In this document: in pieces, positions 1 through 5,619 of the stretch
Layout: each line of letters opens with the position of its first letter
How positions within the stretch are numbered: the stretch's first letter is position 1
NCBI GenBank assembly: GCA_030696465.1
Contig: JAUYSE010000190.1
Location: 1-5,735, forward strand
Length of the DNA: 5,735 nt
Reading direction: 5' to 3'
DNA from: Legionellaceae bacterium
GTDB lineage: Bacteria > Pseudomonadota > Gammaproteobacteria > Legionellales > Legionellaceae
The notes under the pieces: generated by a model
Told to the model about the DNA's origin: nothing
The model's input: only the letters and a program-made list of their open reading frames with translations
Database searches by the model: none
Program-made: the position numbers and the translations under genes

Positions 1-291
1 ATCGGGGTAGGGTTTAACCAAGCGTATAAGTTTATGAATAGCCCTAAGATATTTGCGGCGGTACAAACTCCTAATTTTGTGCAGCATACTGAGACGGCAT
101 TTACGTATACTGTGGGTGCGGGTATTGAGCGAGAGATAAGTAAGCATTGGCAGACAGGGATAGGGTATGAATTTTCGGATTGGGGCGCTAGTCGATTATC
201 AAGGGCCTATGGTCAGACGTTAAATAGTGGCTTATCCCTGAATCATTTGTATACGAATGGATTTTTATTGAATGTAACGTATGTTGCGTAA
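1..291 (+). CDS. C-terminal part of an outer-membrane beta-barrel protein (5' end outside window)
   Basis: The reading frame is open from the first base, so the gene starts upstream of the window; 96 residues are visible. The sequence shows alternating hydrophobic/polar beta-strands separated by short polar turns: AFTYTVGAGIEREI, then HWQTGIGYEFSDWG, a longer loop rich in Ser/Arg/Asn, and a final strand FLLNVTYVA. This is the usual look of the last strands of small 8-stranded opacity/OmpA-like porins, which sit in the outer membrane. Most such proteins end in Phe or Tyr for BAM recognition; this one ends in Ala with Tyr at the third-last position, a mild oddity. The stop codon overlaps the Shine-Dalgarno sequence of the next gene, so the two are probably co-transcribed and translationally coupled. 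The family is inferred from pattern only; substrate is unknown. Confidence 0.65.
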   Translation: MGVGFNQAYKFMNSPKIFAAVQTPNFVQHTETAFTYTVGAGIEREISKHWQTGIGYEFSDWGASRLSRAYGQTLNSGLSLNHLYTNGFLLNVTYVA

Positions 292-301
292 GGATGCGAG
301 C

Positions 302-1834
302 ATGATAAATAGAATAATAATTGCAACGGTTGGTTTATTGGTGACTGTGGCAGGCCAAGCCGCCGTGCCACTAATAACGTTTACGCCCTTAACCAGTACC
401 AGTATTTCTATTACGAGCGGAGAGAGCGCGACGATTGAGTATTTAGTGACAGCGGCACGTGGCTCAAAATCGCATACATGGAGCATGAGGCCAATTACGG
501 AAATAAGCCAAGATACGTCAATAGGGCACTGTGCCTCGCCATTTACATTAAGTGCGAGTCAATCTTGTACTTTAGCGCTTAATATTGATGGGAGTAGTTT
601 AAGTAGCTCTGTGGTCGGAGGCCCGGTTTTGTTAGTGGGTAATAATTCAAACATGCCGTATCAACCCGGAAGTCCAGCCAATAGCTTGGATATAACATTA
701 ACCAGTAGCCCTGGAATGGTGACCTTAAGCAGCAGTGTGTCAACCCTTGTGCTATCCGTGAACGACCCTACCTTTGCGGCATTAACTGGGACACCAAGAA
801 CCATTACGATTACCAGCACGGGGACGGCGACGGGGGTAAGTTATTCAGCATCTTCAAGCTTACCATCAGATGCCACGATTACTCCTTTGACGTGTGGCAC
901 CATAACGCCAGCTAGTCCCTGTGTATTAACGATTACCCCCGGTAGCACTCCAAGTGCCACCCCAGGAGATACGAACCCGACTCCAATAACCTTGACGATT
1001 GCTGGTAGTAATACGAATACCTTAGCCCCCACGGTAAATATTTTAACTTATGGAAGTGTGTATCAATCGGGTTATGTGTATGCGGTGGATGATAGCACTC
1101 CTAATACGGGGAGTATTGGAGGGAAAGCGATGACACTCAGCGACCGAGCAGAGCCCGATCCAAGCGGCATTGTTTGGAGTTCAAATGGAGCTGGTAGTGC
1201 CTCTGGCGATGTAAGTAGGGATATTATTCCCGGGATAGATGAAACCTCAACGACAGGCAGTGAATCGCCGTTAACGTCTGGTGGAGCATCGACAGATTAT
1301 ACGTTTGATAACATGTTTGATTCAGGTGCTACTTATTACACCTATAACAATACTACCCCAACTATTGCATTTTCTGCCTGTAATGGAGCGACAGATGGGG
1401 CTTGTAACCAAGGTAATATTATATTGTTTTATAGTCAGTTTATAACGAACTATATCGCGGGTGACCCAACCCCATTCACGGCAACTGCCGGCCCAACCGA
1501 CCCAACTTATTACGCCGCGGGTCGTTGTGAAGGGACGATTGACGGAAATAGTGATTGGTATTTACCCGCTATTTGTGAAATGGGATATGATAGCGTTAGT
1601 GGCTGTGGCACTTCAGGTTCCCCAACATTGCAGAACATGCAATCTAATTTGGTTGATAATGCAGTTCCTGACTTGACTTTGATAGGCTACTACTGGAGTT
1701 CTACCGAGTTCTTTGGCAGTCCACAGAACTACGCGTGGTTGCAGGATTTCGCTTCCGGTGGCAGCAGCGTTCAGAACTTCAGCAATAAGATCAGCCAGCT
1801 CGGTGTGCGTTGTTCTCGGGCTTTAACCTTTTAA
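302..1834 (+). CDS. Secreted DUF1566 (Lcl_C-like) domain protein, candidate DGR variable protein
   Basis: The 510-aa product starts at 302, not at an in-frame ATG at 281 inside the previous gene, because AAGGA (290-294) lies 7 nt before this ATG and the protein then opens with a clear signal peptide (MINR, a hydrophobic stretch at about residues 5-17, likely cleavage after GQA at residue 20). About residues 22-270 are Ser/Thr/Gly/Pro-rich immunoglobulin-like beta repeats with paired cysteines (CASPFTLSASQSCTLALNI; LTCGTITPASPCVLTITPG). From about residue 270 the text resembles a surface adhesin module (YQSGYVYAVDD, SIGGKAMTLSD), leading into a DUF1566/Lcl_C domain with DWYLPAICEMGY (418-429), YWSSTE (464-469) and the terminal GVRCSRALTF. 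This domain has a C-type-lectin-like fold in known DGR targets. The protein is probably exported and may be surface-exposed, working with the upstream barrel. Its ligand is unknown. The last ~40 codons use bases unlike the rest of the gene (see the variable-region entry). Confidence 0.85.
   Translation: MINRIIIATVGLLVTVAGQAAVPLITFTPLTSTSISITSGESATIEYLVTAARGSKSHTWSMRPITEISQDTSIGHCASPFTLSASQSCTLALNIDGSSLSSSVVGGPVLLVGNNSNMPYQPGSPANSLDITLTSSPGMVTLSSSVSTLVLSVNDPTFAALTGTPRTITITSTGTATGVSYSASSSLPSDATITPLTCGTITPASPCVLTITPGSTPSATPGDTNPTPITLTIAGSNTNTLAPTVNILTYGSVYQSGYVYAVDDSTPNTGSIGGKAMTLSDRAEPDPSGIVWSSNGAGSASGDVSRDIIPGIDETSTTGSESPLTSGGASTDYTFDNMFDSGATYYTYNNTTPTIAFSACNGATDGACNQGNIILFYSQFITNYIAGDPTPFTATAGPTDPTYYAAGRCEGTIDGNSDWYLPAICEMGYDSVSGCGTSGSPTLQNMQSNLVDNAVPDLTLIGYYWSSTEFFGSPQNYAWLQDFASGGSSVQNFSNKISQLGVRCSRALTF
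1709..1824 (+). other. Candidate DGR variable region with adenine-free 3' anchor
   Basis: Seen directly: in the 30 codons from 1709 to 1798, 14 end in C, 7 in T, 8 in G and only one in A. Some 21 of them are NNC/NNT triplets such as TTC, GGC, AGC, AAC, TAC, GTT, ATC and GCT, differing only at positions 1 and 2, as if all came from AAC/AAT by changing adenines. The unchanged triplets between them (CAG, GCG, TGG) are those expected to stay in a DUF1566 template. The block is followed by 27 nt without any A (1798-1824), resembling the adenine-free initiation-of-mutagenic-homology end where a DGR cDNA is primed. Known: DGRs mutate template adenines and write into the 3' end of C-type-lectin-fold genes, including a Legionella lipoprotein. 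Inferred: this is such a target. No template repeat, accessory gene or reverse transcriptase is in the window. Alternatively it may be an old variable region no longer active. Confidence 0.6.
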
Positions 1835-1871
1835 CCCTTTATCCCTTTTTTTTGACCTTGCTTTGTATAGA

Positions 1872-1886
1872 ACCCGCGAAGCGGGT
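1872..1886. repeat. GC-rich hairpin/cruciform downstream of the DUF1566 gene
   Basis: ACCCGC and GCGGGT form a perfect 6-bp stem around the loop GAA in an otherwise AT-rich gap between two convergent genes. There is no T-run after it on either strand (the T8 run at about 1846-1853 lies before it), so it is a poor intrinsic terminator. In the Bordetella phage DGR a short GC hairpin with a GA-rich loop just after the variable region raises retrohoming, and this hairpin may have that role, though at 48 nt beyond the adenine-free anchor it is farther away. It could also be a small dispersed palindrome. The rest of the 91-nt gap shows nothing else recognisable. Confidence 0.55.
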
Positions 1887-1925
1887 CGACGTGTTTAACC
1901 CAATTTGTTAACAGTTGAATCGGAG

Positions 1926-2549
1926 TCACGGTAATAAACCTTCTAATGCTACTTTATCGCCATTCATAATAGATAATACATGTTCTCTAATTTGCTCAAT
2001 TGGCCAATTCCACCACTGTAATTGCAGAAGAAAATCTATTGTTTCATCATCAAAACGTTTGCGAATAACTTGAGCAGGATTACCACCTACGATTTCATAA
2101 GGTTGTACATCTTTTGTTACAACTGAGCGTGTTCCAATAATTGCCCCATCACCAATAGTCACGCCTGGCATGATCGTTGCATCATATCCAATCCAGACAT
2201 CATCCCCTATTAACGTATCTTTTTTACGATTAGGACTAAACGGAACTTCGGGCCAATAAGACTGAAAAATGACAAAGGGAAATGAAGAGAATCCGCCTAA
2301 ATGATGATTTCCTCCATTCATTATAAATTTGACGTTAGTGGCGATTTGGCAGAATTTTCCAATAACTAACTTATCACCGATAAAATCGAAATGATAAAGC
2401 ACATTTTTTTCAAAATTATGAATATCGACTGGATCGTCGTAGTACGTATAATCACCCACAATAATATTAGGATTTTTGATAATATTTTTTAAAAAAGCCG
2501 TTCGCTCAGAATTAGGTATTGGGTATAAAGTATTAGGGGCAGGATACAT
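1926..2549 (-). CDS. Vat/CatB-type xenobiotic O-acetyltransferase (left-handed beta-helix)
   Basis: The 207-aa protein resembles streptogramin A acetyltransferases of the Vat family, hexapeptide-repeat enzymes that use acetyl-CoA to acetylate a hydroxyl on the drug and act as cytoplasmic trimers. Visible family marks: GDYTYYDD near residue 32, ILYH-like VLYHFDF (50-56), DKLVIGKFCQIA (59-70), IMNGGNHHLGG (76-86) with the expected catalytic His at residue 82, hexapeptide turns IGDDVWIGYDATIMPGVTIG (114-133), the SVVTKDV coil and GGNPAQVIRKRFD (155-167), then the WWNWP helix region. Length matches the family. The start at 2549 is supported by AAGGA 9 nt upstream (2559-2563 on the + strand). The N-terminus carries two similar segments, YPAPN and YPIPN. 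It is convergent with the DUF1566 gene and stands alone. The true substrate is not known: chromosomal homologues may act on other molecules or confer intrinsic streptogramin tolerance. Confidence 0.88.
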   Translation of the reverse strand: MYPAPNTLYPIPNSERTAFLKNIIKNPNIIVGDYTYYDDPVDIHNFEKNVLYHFDFIGDKLVIGKFCQIATNVKFIMNGGNHHLGGFSSFPFVIFQSYWPEVPFSPNRKKDTLIGDDVWIGYDATIMPGVTIGDGAIIGTRSVVTKDVQPYEIVGGNPAQVIRKRFDDETIDFLLQLQWWNWPIEQIREHVLSIMNGDKVALEGLLP

Positions 2550-2591
2550 GAGACTTAATCCTTGTTTTTATTATGGTTTTCGGGGGAGAGA

Positions 2592-2643
2592 TCGATTGAT
2601 CATACTATGTTATTATTATAAATTAAACTCTATGATCAATCGA
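2592..2643. repeat. Perfect 13-bp inverted repeat around a 26-nt AT-rich spacer, upstream of the vat-like gene
   Basis: TCGATTGATCATA at 2592-2604 is the exact reverse complement of TATGATCAATCGA at 2631-2643. The spacer carries TATAAT on the reverse strand (2620-2615), a plausible -10 box for the acetyltransferase gene, whose start is 42 nt beyond the left arm. A TTGATC inside the right arm could be a -35 box, but only 13 nt separate it from TATAAT, so the promoter is uncertain. The repeat could be a dimeric operator flanking the promoter, a 5'-leader hairpin, or the whole of a tiny (~52-bp) non-autonomous insertion. The truncated cyclase sequence begins at the right edge. Confidence 0.6.
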
Positions 2644-2920
2644 CTTGACCCTGATTCTTGGAATTTCAAAGCAAGCAGCGGAATATTTAGTCTGGAGAAA
2701 GGTAAAAGGAGTCGGTCTTGATACAGCCAGTATGGATCCTGGCAATGATTCCCATGATTTTTGGGCGCATCGAATCATCTTAGGTTCCAATTTATATGGC
2801 ATAGAAAATGTTGCGCATCTAGATTTACTCCCGGTCTTTGGGGCAAAATTAATCGTGGCGCCAATGAAAATTGCTGGTGGCAGTGGCGGCCCCTCGCGAC
2901 TATTTGCTATTTTTCCCTAA
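2636..2920 (+). pseudogene. C-terminal remnant of a cyclase-family (kynurenine formamidase-like) gene
   Basis: After an in-frame stop at 2633-2635 the frame encodes about 94 residues matching the C-terminal third of cyclase-family proteins (Pfam Cyclase, metal-dependent amidohydrolases such as kynurenine formamidase): GISKQAAEYLV, KGVGLDTASMDPG, HRIILGSNLYGIENVAHLD, and the ending APMKIAGGSGGPSRLFAIF. Full-length members have roughly 210-260 residues and carry an N-terminal HxGTHxDxPxH metal-binding motif; that part is absent here. There is no ATG before the homology and no Shine-Dalgarno sequence (only a TTG at 2645), so it is unlikely to be expressed. The homology starts at the edge of the 13-bp inverted repeat, pointing to a deletion or insertion that removed the front of the gene. 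The reading frame of the surviving part is intact, so the event may be fairly recent. Confidence 0.8.
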
Positions 2921-2954
2921 AGAAAGTTATCACAACGGGTTGCGGATAATAACT
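2918..2954 (-). terminator. Possible intrinsic terminator of the GGDEF-carbonic anhydrase operon
   Basis: Read on the reverse strand, AGTTAT (2954-2949) pairs with ATAACT (2930-2925), and inside it CGCAA pairs with TTGTG (one G-U) around a CCCG loop, with a 4-nt bulge. The stem is followed by TTCTTTA. It lies 23 nt after the carbonic anhydrase stop codon. The U-tract is imperfect and the stem is bulged, so the call is tentative. It overlaps the last codons of the cyclase remnant on the other strand. Confidence 0.35.
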
Positions 2955-2977
2955 ATGCTAAAAACCAATCTTTCTTC

Positions 2978-3598
2978 TCAAAAAAATGAGACCTCGCCAG
3001 AAACAACATCATATAAACCACCAATAATTTTAATTCTTTGTGATGTTATAAGTTCTCTTATAATACTACTTTGGTTTAGAATTGCGTCCATACTATGTTT
3101 AACATTGATTTTGGCAACTTCATTTACGTAAGGGAGATTACTCCCGTTTCTATCTGTCTTAAAATGAGTTTCTTTCTCTATTGAAGGGGTGATTTTATTC
3201 AAGAGTTGTGTTAAATATCCTAATTTTGCTTTATCACAAGCACCTTTTATAGCACCACAATTGGTATGGCCAAGTACCAAAATTAATTTGGAACCTGCTA
3301 TTTTACAAGAAAACTCAAGGCTACCAATAATATCATCGTTGATAATATTACCTGCGATTCGAATACTAAAAATATCCCCAAGACCTTGGTCGAAAATTAA
3401 TTCAGCAGGAGTCCTCGAATCAATACAACTTAAAATAGAAGCAAATGGATATTGCCCATCGGCTGTTTCATTTACTTGCTGGAGCAAGTTACGATTAAAT
3501 CGCAAATTTTGGATAAAACGTTGGTTTCCTTTTTGCAGCAAATCAATTGCTTGATCTGGTGTGATATTATGTTGTTCGTTTTTACTGATGGTTTTCAT
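2978..3598 (-). CDS. Beta-class carbonic anhydrase
   Basis: Interconverts CO2 and bicarbonate with a zinc ion in the cytoplasm. The 206-aa product has the full beta-class signature: N-terminal helix TPDQAIDLLQKGNQRF (13-28), zinc ligand and dyad CIDSRTP (Cys58, Asp60, Arg62), GDIFSIRIAGN (74-84), second ligand pair HTNCGA (His111, Cys114), and the C-terminal strand IIGGLYDVVSGEVSFF. All catalytic residues are present, so it should be active. The start at 3598 is preferred over an upstream in-frame ATG at 3658, because GGAG sits 5 nt before it and homology starts here; the extra 20 residues upstream have no family look. Its start overlaps the end of the small upstream gene by 17 nt, and it is the last gene of the operon headed by the diguanylate cyclase. 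Confidence 0.93.
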   Translation of the reverse strand: MKTISKNEQHNITPDQAIDLLQKGNQRFIQNLRFNRNLLQQVNETADGQYPFASILSCIDSRTPAELIFDQGLGDIFSIRIAGNIINDDIIGSLEFSCKIAGSKLILVLGHTNCGAIKGACDKAKLGYLTQLLNKITPSIEKETHFKTDRNGSNLPYVNEVAKINVKHSMDAILNQSSIIRELITSQRIKIIGGLYDVVSGEVSFF

Positions 3599-3773
3599 AA
3601 ATACTCCACTCCCATAATTTTCTTGCCTCCCACCAACGATCGTACCCCGCACAAACACTGAGCGCTAAAACTTTTTTCATCACCTTCGGGGTGACCGAAC
3701 CATGGATGGCAAGCGCACACTCAATGAAATTAGGGTATTCGGATTGATGTATATTTTTTTTGTTTTCTTCCAT
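3582..3773 (-). CDS. Small protein of unknown function between GGDEF and carbonic anhydrase genes
   Basis: I do not recognise this 63-aa protein. It starts 12 nt after the GGDEF stop codon and ends 17 nt inside the carbonic anhydrase gene in another frame, the arrangement of a translationally coupled operon member. The sequence is charged at the N-terminus (MEENKKNIHQSE), has a middle stretch ECALAIHGSVTPKVMKKVLALSV, and a Trp/Tyr-rich end with YDRWWEARKLWEW. There is no signal peptide or convincing membrane segment. Two cysteines and two histidines are present but not in a known metal motif. The nearest Shine-Dalgarno match (GGAG) is about 15 nt upstream, at the GGDEF stop codon, so initiation may depend on coupling. 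It could also be an untranslated leader for carbonic anhydrase or a piece of a decayed gene; the tight packing favours a real gene. Confidence 0.5.
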   Translation of the reverse strand: MEENKKNIHQSEYPNFIECALAIHGSVTPKVMKKVLALSVCAGYDRWWEARKLWEWSIYENHQ

Positions 3774-3785
3774 AATATCAAAAAG

Positions 3786-5126
3786 TTACTCCATAGCGTT
3801 CGATTTTACACCCCAAAAAATACAGCAATCTCCGCCTGATTTTTTTGAAGCATACATAGCTTGATCTGCGTTTCTTAACAAGACATCTGGTGTGAGACTG
3901 TCTTGAGGACTCATGGTGATGCCAATACTAGCCGTAATATGAAAAGTATTTTTATTGAGTTTAAAAGGTTTTCTTAATTCAGATAGTAGTTTTTCTGCAA
4001 CAATTTTGGTTTGTTGAGCATCCTGAACACCGTTCAAAATAACGGTAAATTCATCGCCACCTATACGAGAGGCAGTATCTGTTTCACGCACGCAACTGTC
4101 AATTATTTTTGCAATCTTCTTAAGTAGTAAGTCAGCTTCGACATGTCCTAATGTATCATTTACTTTTTTAAACCCATCTAAATCAATGAACAGTAGTGCA
4201 ATAGATTCACCTGAACGTTTAGAATCTTTAATTGCCTGTGTCAGTTTATCATTAAACATCAATCTATTGGCTAAACCAGTTAATAAATCATAATTTGCAT
4301 TGTACCAGATTTGTTTTTCTGATAGCTTTTGTTCGGTAATCTCTCGTGAAACCCCTGCAATAGCTTCTAACGTTCCATTATCATCAAAAATAGGTTCAAA
4401 TTTATACTTATAAAAATGCTCATTTCCTAAATCATCTTTATAGGACAACTCTCCCTCACAGCTTTGGCCTGTTCGAATAATATGTTGTATATGTTCAAGT
4501 GCATTAGCGGTATTAGGCATTTCAAAATTATAAATTGCTTTACCAAGTATCTCATGTGGGGAGGTAGGATACAGCTCACTCATTGCTGTATTCATATATA
4601 TAATATTCCCTTCTAGATCTAGTATATAGTGGAGATCCAAACCACCAGATATCATTTTATTGAAGTGACGAATTTGTTTTTCTTTTACCAATGTGTATTC
4701 AGCTACAGATTCCGATAATGCTTGATCAATCGCTTCATTAAAACGGACCAGATCATAAGGATCGGATAATAATTTTATCCTGCCTGCATCGCTAAATAAT
4801 TTAATCGTGCTTGCACGTAGAGCGCGAAACTCTGCTATTAAATTATTCATACTGTAGCCTTGTGCCAAACGTGCACTACCATGTTCCTCGGCTGGGGTAG
4901 CATCTTTATCATATCTTAAAGAGAGGCCTTTGGATTTTTTTGTCTGTTCCAATTTTGACTGAGGTTTATCCATGTCTGTTACAATGCGCATCAGCATTTG
5001 TTTTGCGTGATCGCGCAATTCTTTAATGTTTATTTTTTGGTTTTCTGGAAAAATAGTTATAGCAAAATTCTCCCATTCCTGAAGAATTGGCTCTATATTA
5101 TCCACAATAAATGTTGATAGCTTCAT
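3786..5126 (-). CDS. Diguanylate cyclase with RsbRD-like sensor and PAS domains
   Basis: The 446-aa cytoplasmic protein has no membrane segments. Residues ~1-145 look like an RsbRD N-terminal sensor domain (long helices, AEEHGSARLAQGYSM around 79-93, then LIAEFRALRAS). Residues ~155-265 are a PAS fold (DLHYILDLEGNIIYMN, ILGKAIYNF, IAGVSREITEQK), usually sensing a ligand or redox state. Residues ~277-440 are a GGDEF domain: DLLTGLANR (280-288), FIDLDGFKKVNDTLGH (313-328) with metal-binding Asp315, and an intact GGDEF (356-360). An inhibitory RxxD site, RETD (347-350), lies exactly five residues before the motif. It should make c-di-GMP from two GTP and be subject to product inhibition. No EAL or HD-GYP domain follows. 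AAGGA 7 nt before the ATG supports the start. It heads the operon with the small protein and carbonic anhydrase, suggesting that CO2/bicarbonate metabolism and c-di-GMP respond to a shared cue. Confidence 0.93.
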   Translation of the reverse strand: MKLSTFIVDNIEPILQEWENFAITIFPENQKINIKELRDHAKQMLMRIVTDMDKPQSKLEQTKKSKGLSLRYDKDATPAEEHGSARLAQGYSMNNLIAEFRALRASTIKLFSDAGRIKLLSDPYDLVRFNEAIDQALSESVAEYTLVKEKQIRHFNKMISGGLDLHYILDLEGNIIYMNTAMSELYPTSPHEILGKAIYNFEMPNTANALEHIQHIIRTGQSCEGELSYKDDLGNEHFYKYKFEPIFDDNGTLEAIAGVSREITEQKLSEKQIWYNANYDLLTGLANRLMFNDKLTQAIKDSKRSGESIALLFIDLDGFKKVNDTLGHVEADLLLKKIAKIIDSCVRETDTASRIGGDEFTVILNGVQDAQQTKIVAEKLLSELRKPFKLNKNTFHITASIGITMSPQDSLTPDVLLRNADQAMYASKKSGGDCCIFWGVKSNAME

Positions 5127-5151
5127 TAATTTATCCTTTTTTACCTTACGC

Positions 5152-5190
5152 AGTATAAAATACTAAAGCTCAGATGGTATAGATCTATAC
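5152..5190 (-). promoter_or_regulatory. Likely promoter/operator region of the GGDEF operon with a 14-bp palindrome
   Basis: A perfect palindrome GTATAGATCTATAC occupies 5177-5190. On the reverse strand TATACT (5157-5152) lies 26 nt before the GGDEF start codon and makes a reasonable -10 box; no good -35 hexamer is found at 16-18 nt, and the palindrome sits about where one should be. This fits a promoter that needs an activator, or one blocked by a repressor dimer. The assignment is inference from position and symmetry only. Confidence 0.4.
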
Positions 5191-5239
5191 ATCTTCATCT
5201 ATTTTCCTAATTGTTCACCAATACAAACATTGCGATATC

Positions 5240-5410
5240 TTAAGTATAAATATAAAGCCGAAAATACTCAGGGACCCCACAATGAAATGCTACCACTGTT
5301 GGATATTCTTTTAAATACACCTCTTCATATTTAACAGATCGTCATAATCTTTCAATAAATACATTTTGATGTATTTGAATATCAACATAATCACATACGC
5401 CCATAAGGAA
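5240..5410 (-). pseudogene. Decayed IS3-family transposase (OrfB integrase) fragment
   Basis: Read on the reverse strand from about 5404, the frame gives QNVFIERL, a stop codon, RSVKYEEVYLKEYPTVVAF and PEYFRLY before a second stop at 5242-5240. This matches the end of the IS3-family rve integrase core, where the consensus reads close to DNxFIERLWRSxKYEEVYLKxY and ends EYxxFYN. The catalytic Glu of the DDE triad (in FIER) is present, but the invariant Trp codon TGG has become TGA (5342-5344), and the upstream DD part and the downstream end are missing. The gene is dead. It fills the gap upstream of the GGDEF operon and borders a nested palindrome on its other side. The IS3 subgroup cannot be told from this much. 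Confidence 0.78.
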
Positions 5411-5579
5411 TTCCCGCCTGATTATATTAGTGGTACCAAGGCTTATCGAATAAAGGGCTTTCGTAATCACGCATAAAGTCATCCTGTCGCTCTCACCGCG
5501 CGTCCTTGCGCGGTGAAGGTTTACGAAAGCCCTTTATTCGATAAGCCTTGTTGGCAGCGTTTTGGGGTTGGGCGGGAAT
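5410..5579. repeat. Nested palindromic element (9-, 30- and 9-bp arms)
   Basis: Three inverted repeats share nearly the same centre. The outer pair is ATTCCCGCC (5410-5418) with GGCGGGAAT (5571-5579). The middle pair is 30 bp and perfect, 5437-5466 against 5521-5550, containing TTATCGAATAAAGGGC and its complement. The inner pair is TCACCGCGC (5493-5501) with GCGCGGTGA (5508-5516) around a 6-nt loop. No reading frame of note lies inside. The whole could fold into one long hairpin in RNA or a cruciform in DNA. It resembles dispersed intergenic palindromes or MITE-like repeats, and it lies just before an IS110-family element, a family known to target such structures. Confidence 0.85.
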
Positions 5580-5619
5580 GGCCGTACGCACATAAATAGA
5601 CTTGATAATCATATAGAAA

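Noticed and set aside
281..301. In-frame upstream ATG giving a longer DUF1566 protein
   Set aside because: It lies inside the barrel gene, has no ribosome site, and would add a charged stretch before the signal peptide; the ATG at 302 has AAGGA at good spacing.
1872..1886. Rho-independent terminator for the DUF1566 gene
   Set aside because: No T-run follows the stem on either strand; the T8 run is upstream of it.
2505..2549. Tandem duplication at the start of the acetyltransferase (YPAPN, YPIPN)
   Set aside because: The two units are too short and diverged to call; the N-terminal length agrees with Vat proteins, so chance is adequate.
2605..2630. Invertible promoter (phase switch) between the 13-bp inverted repeats
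   Set aside because: A 26-nt spacer is much shorter than known invertible promoters, and no recombinase gene is near.
3599..3658. Longer carbonic anhydrase start at 3658
   Set aside because: The added 20 residues do not look like the family, overlap the small upstream gene heavily, and the ATG at 3598 has a clear GGAG.
5410..5579. CRISPR array or tRNA in the palindrome region
   Set aside because: The repeats are inverted and concentric, not direct and spaced, and no cloverleaf with the usual tRNA consensus boxes is visible.
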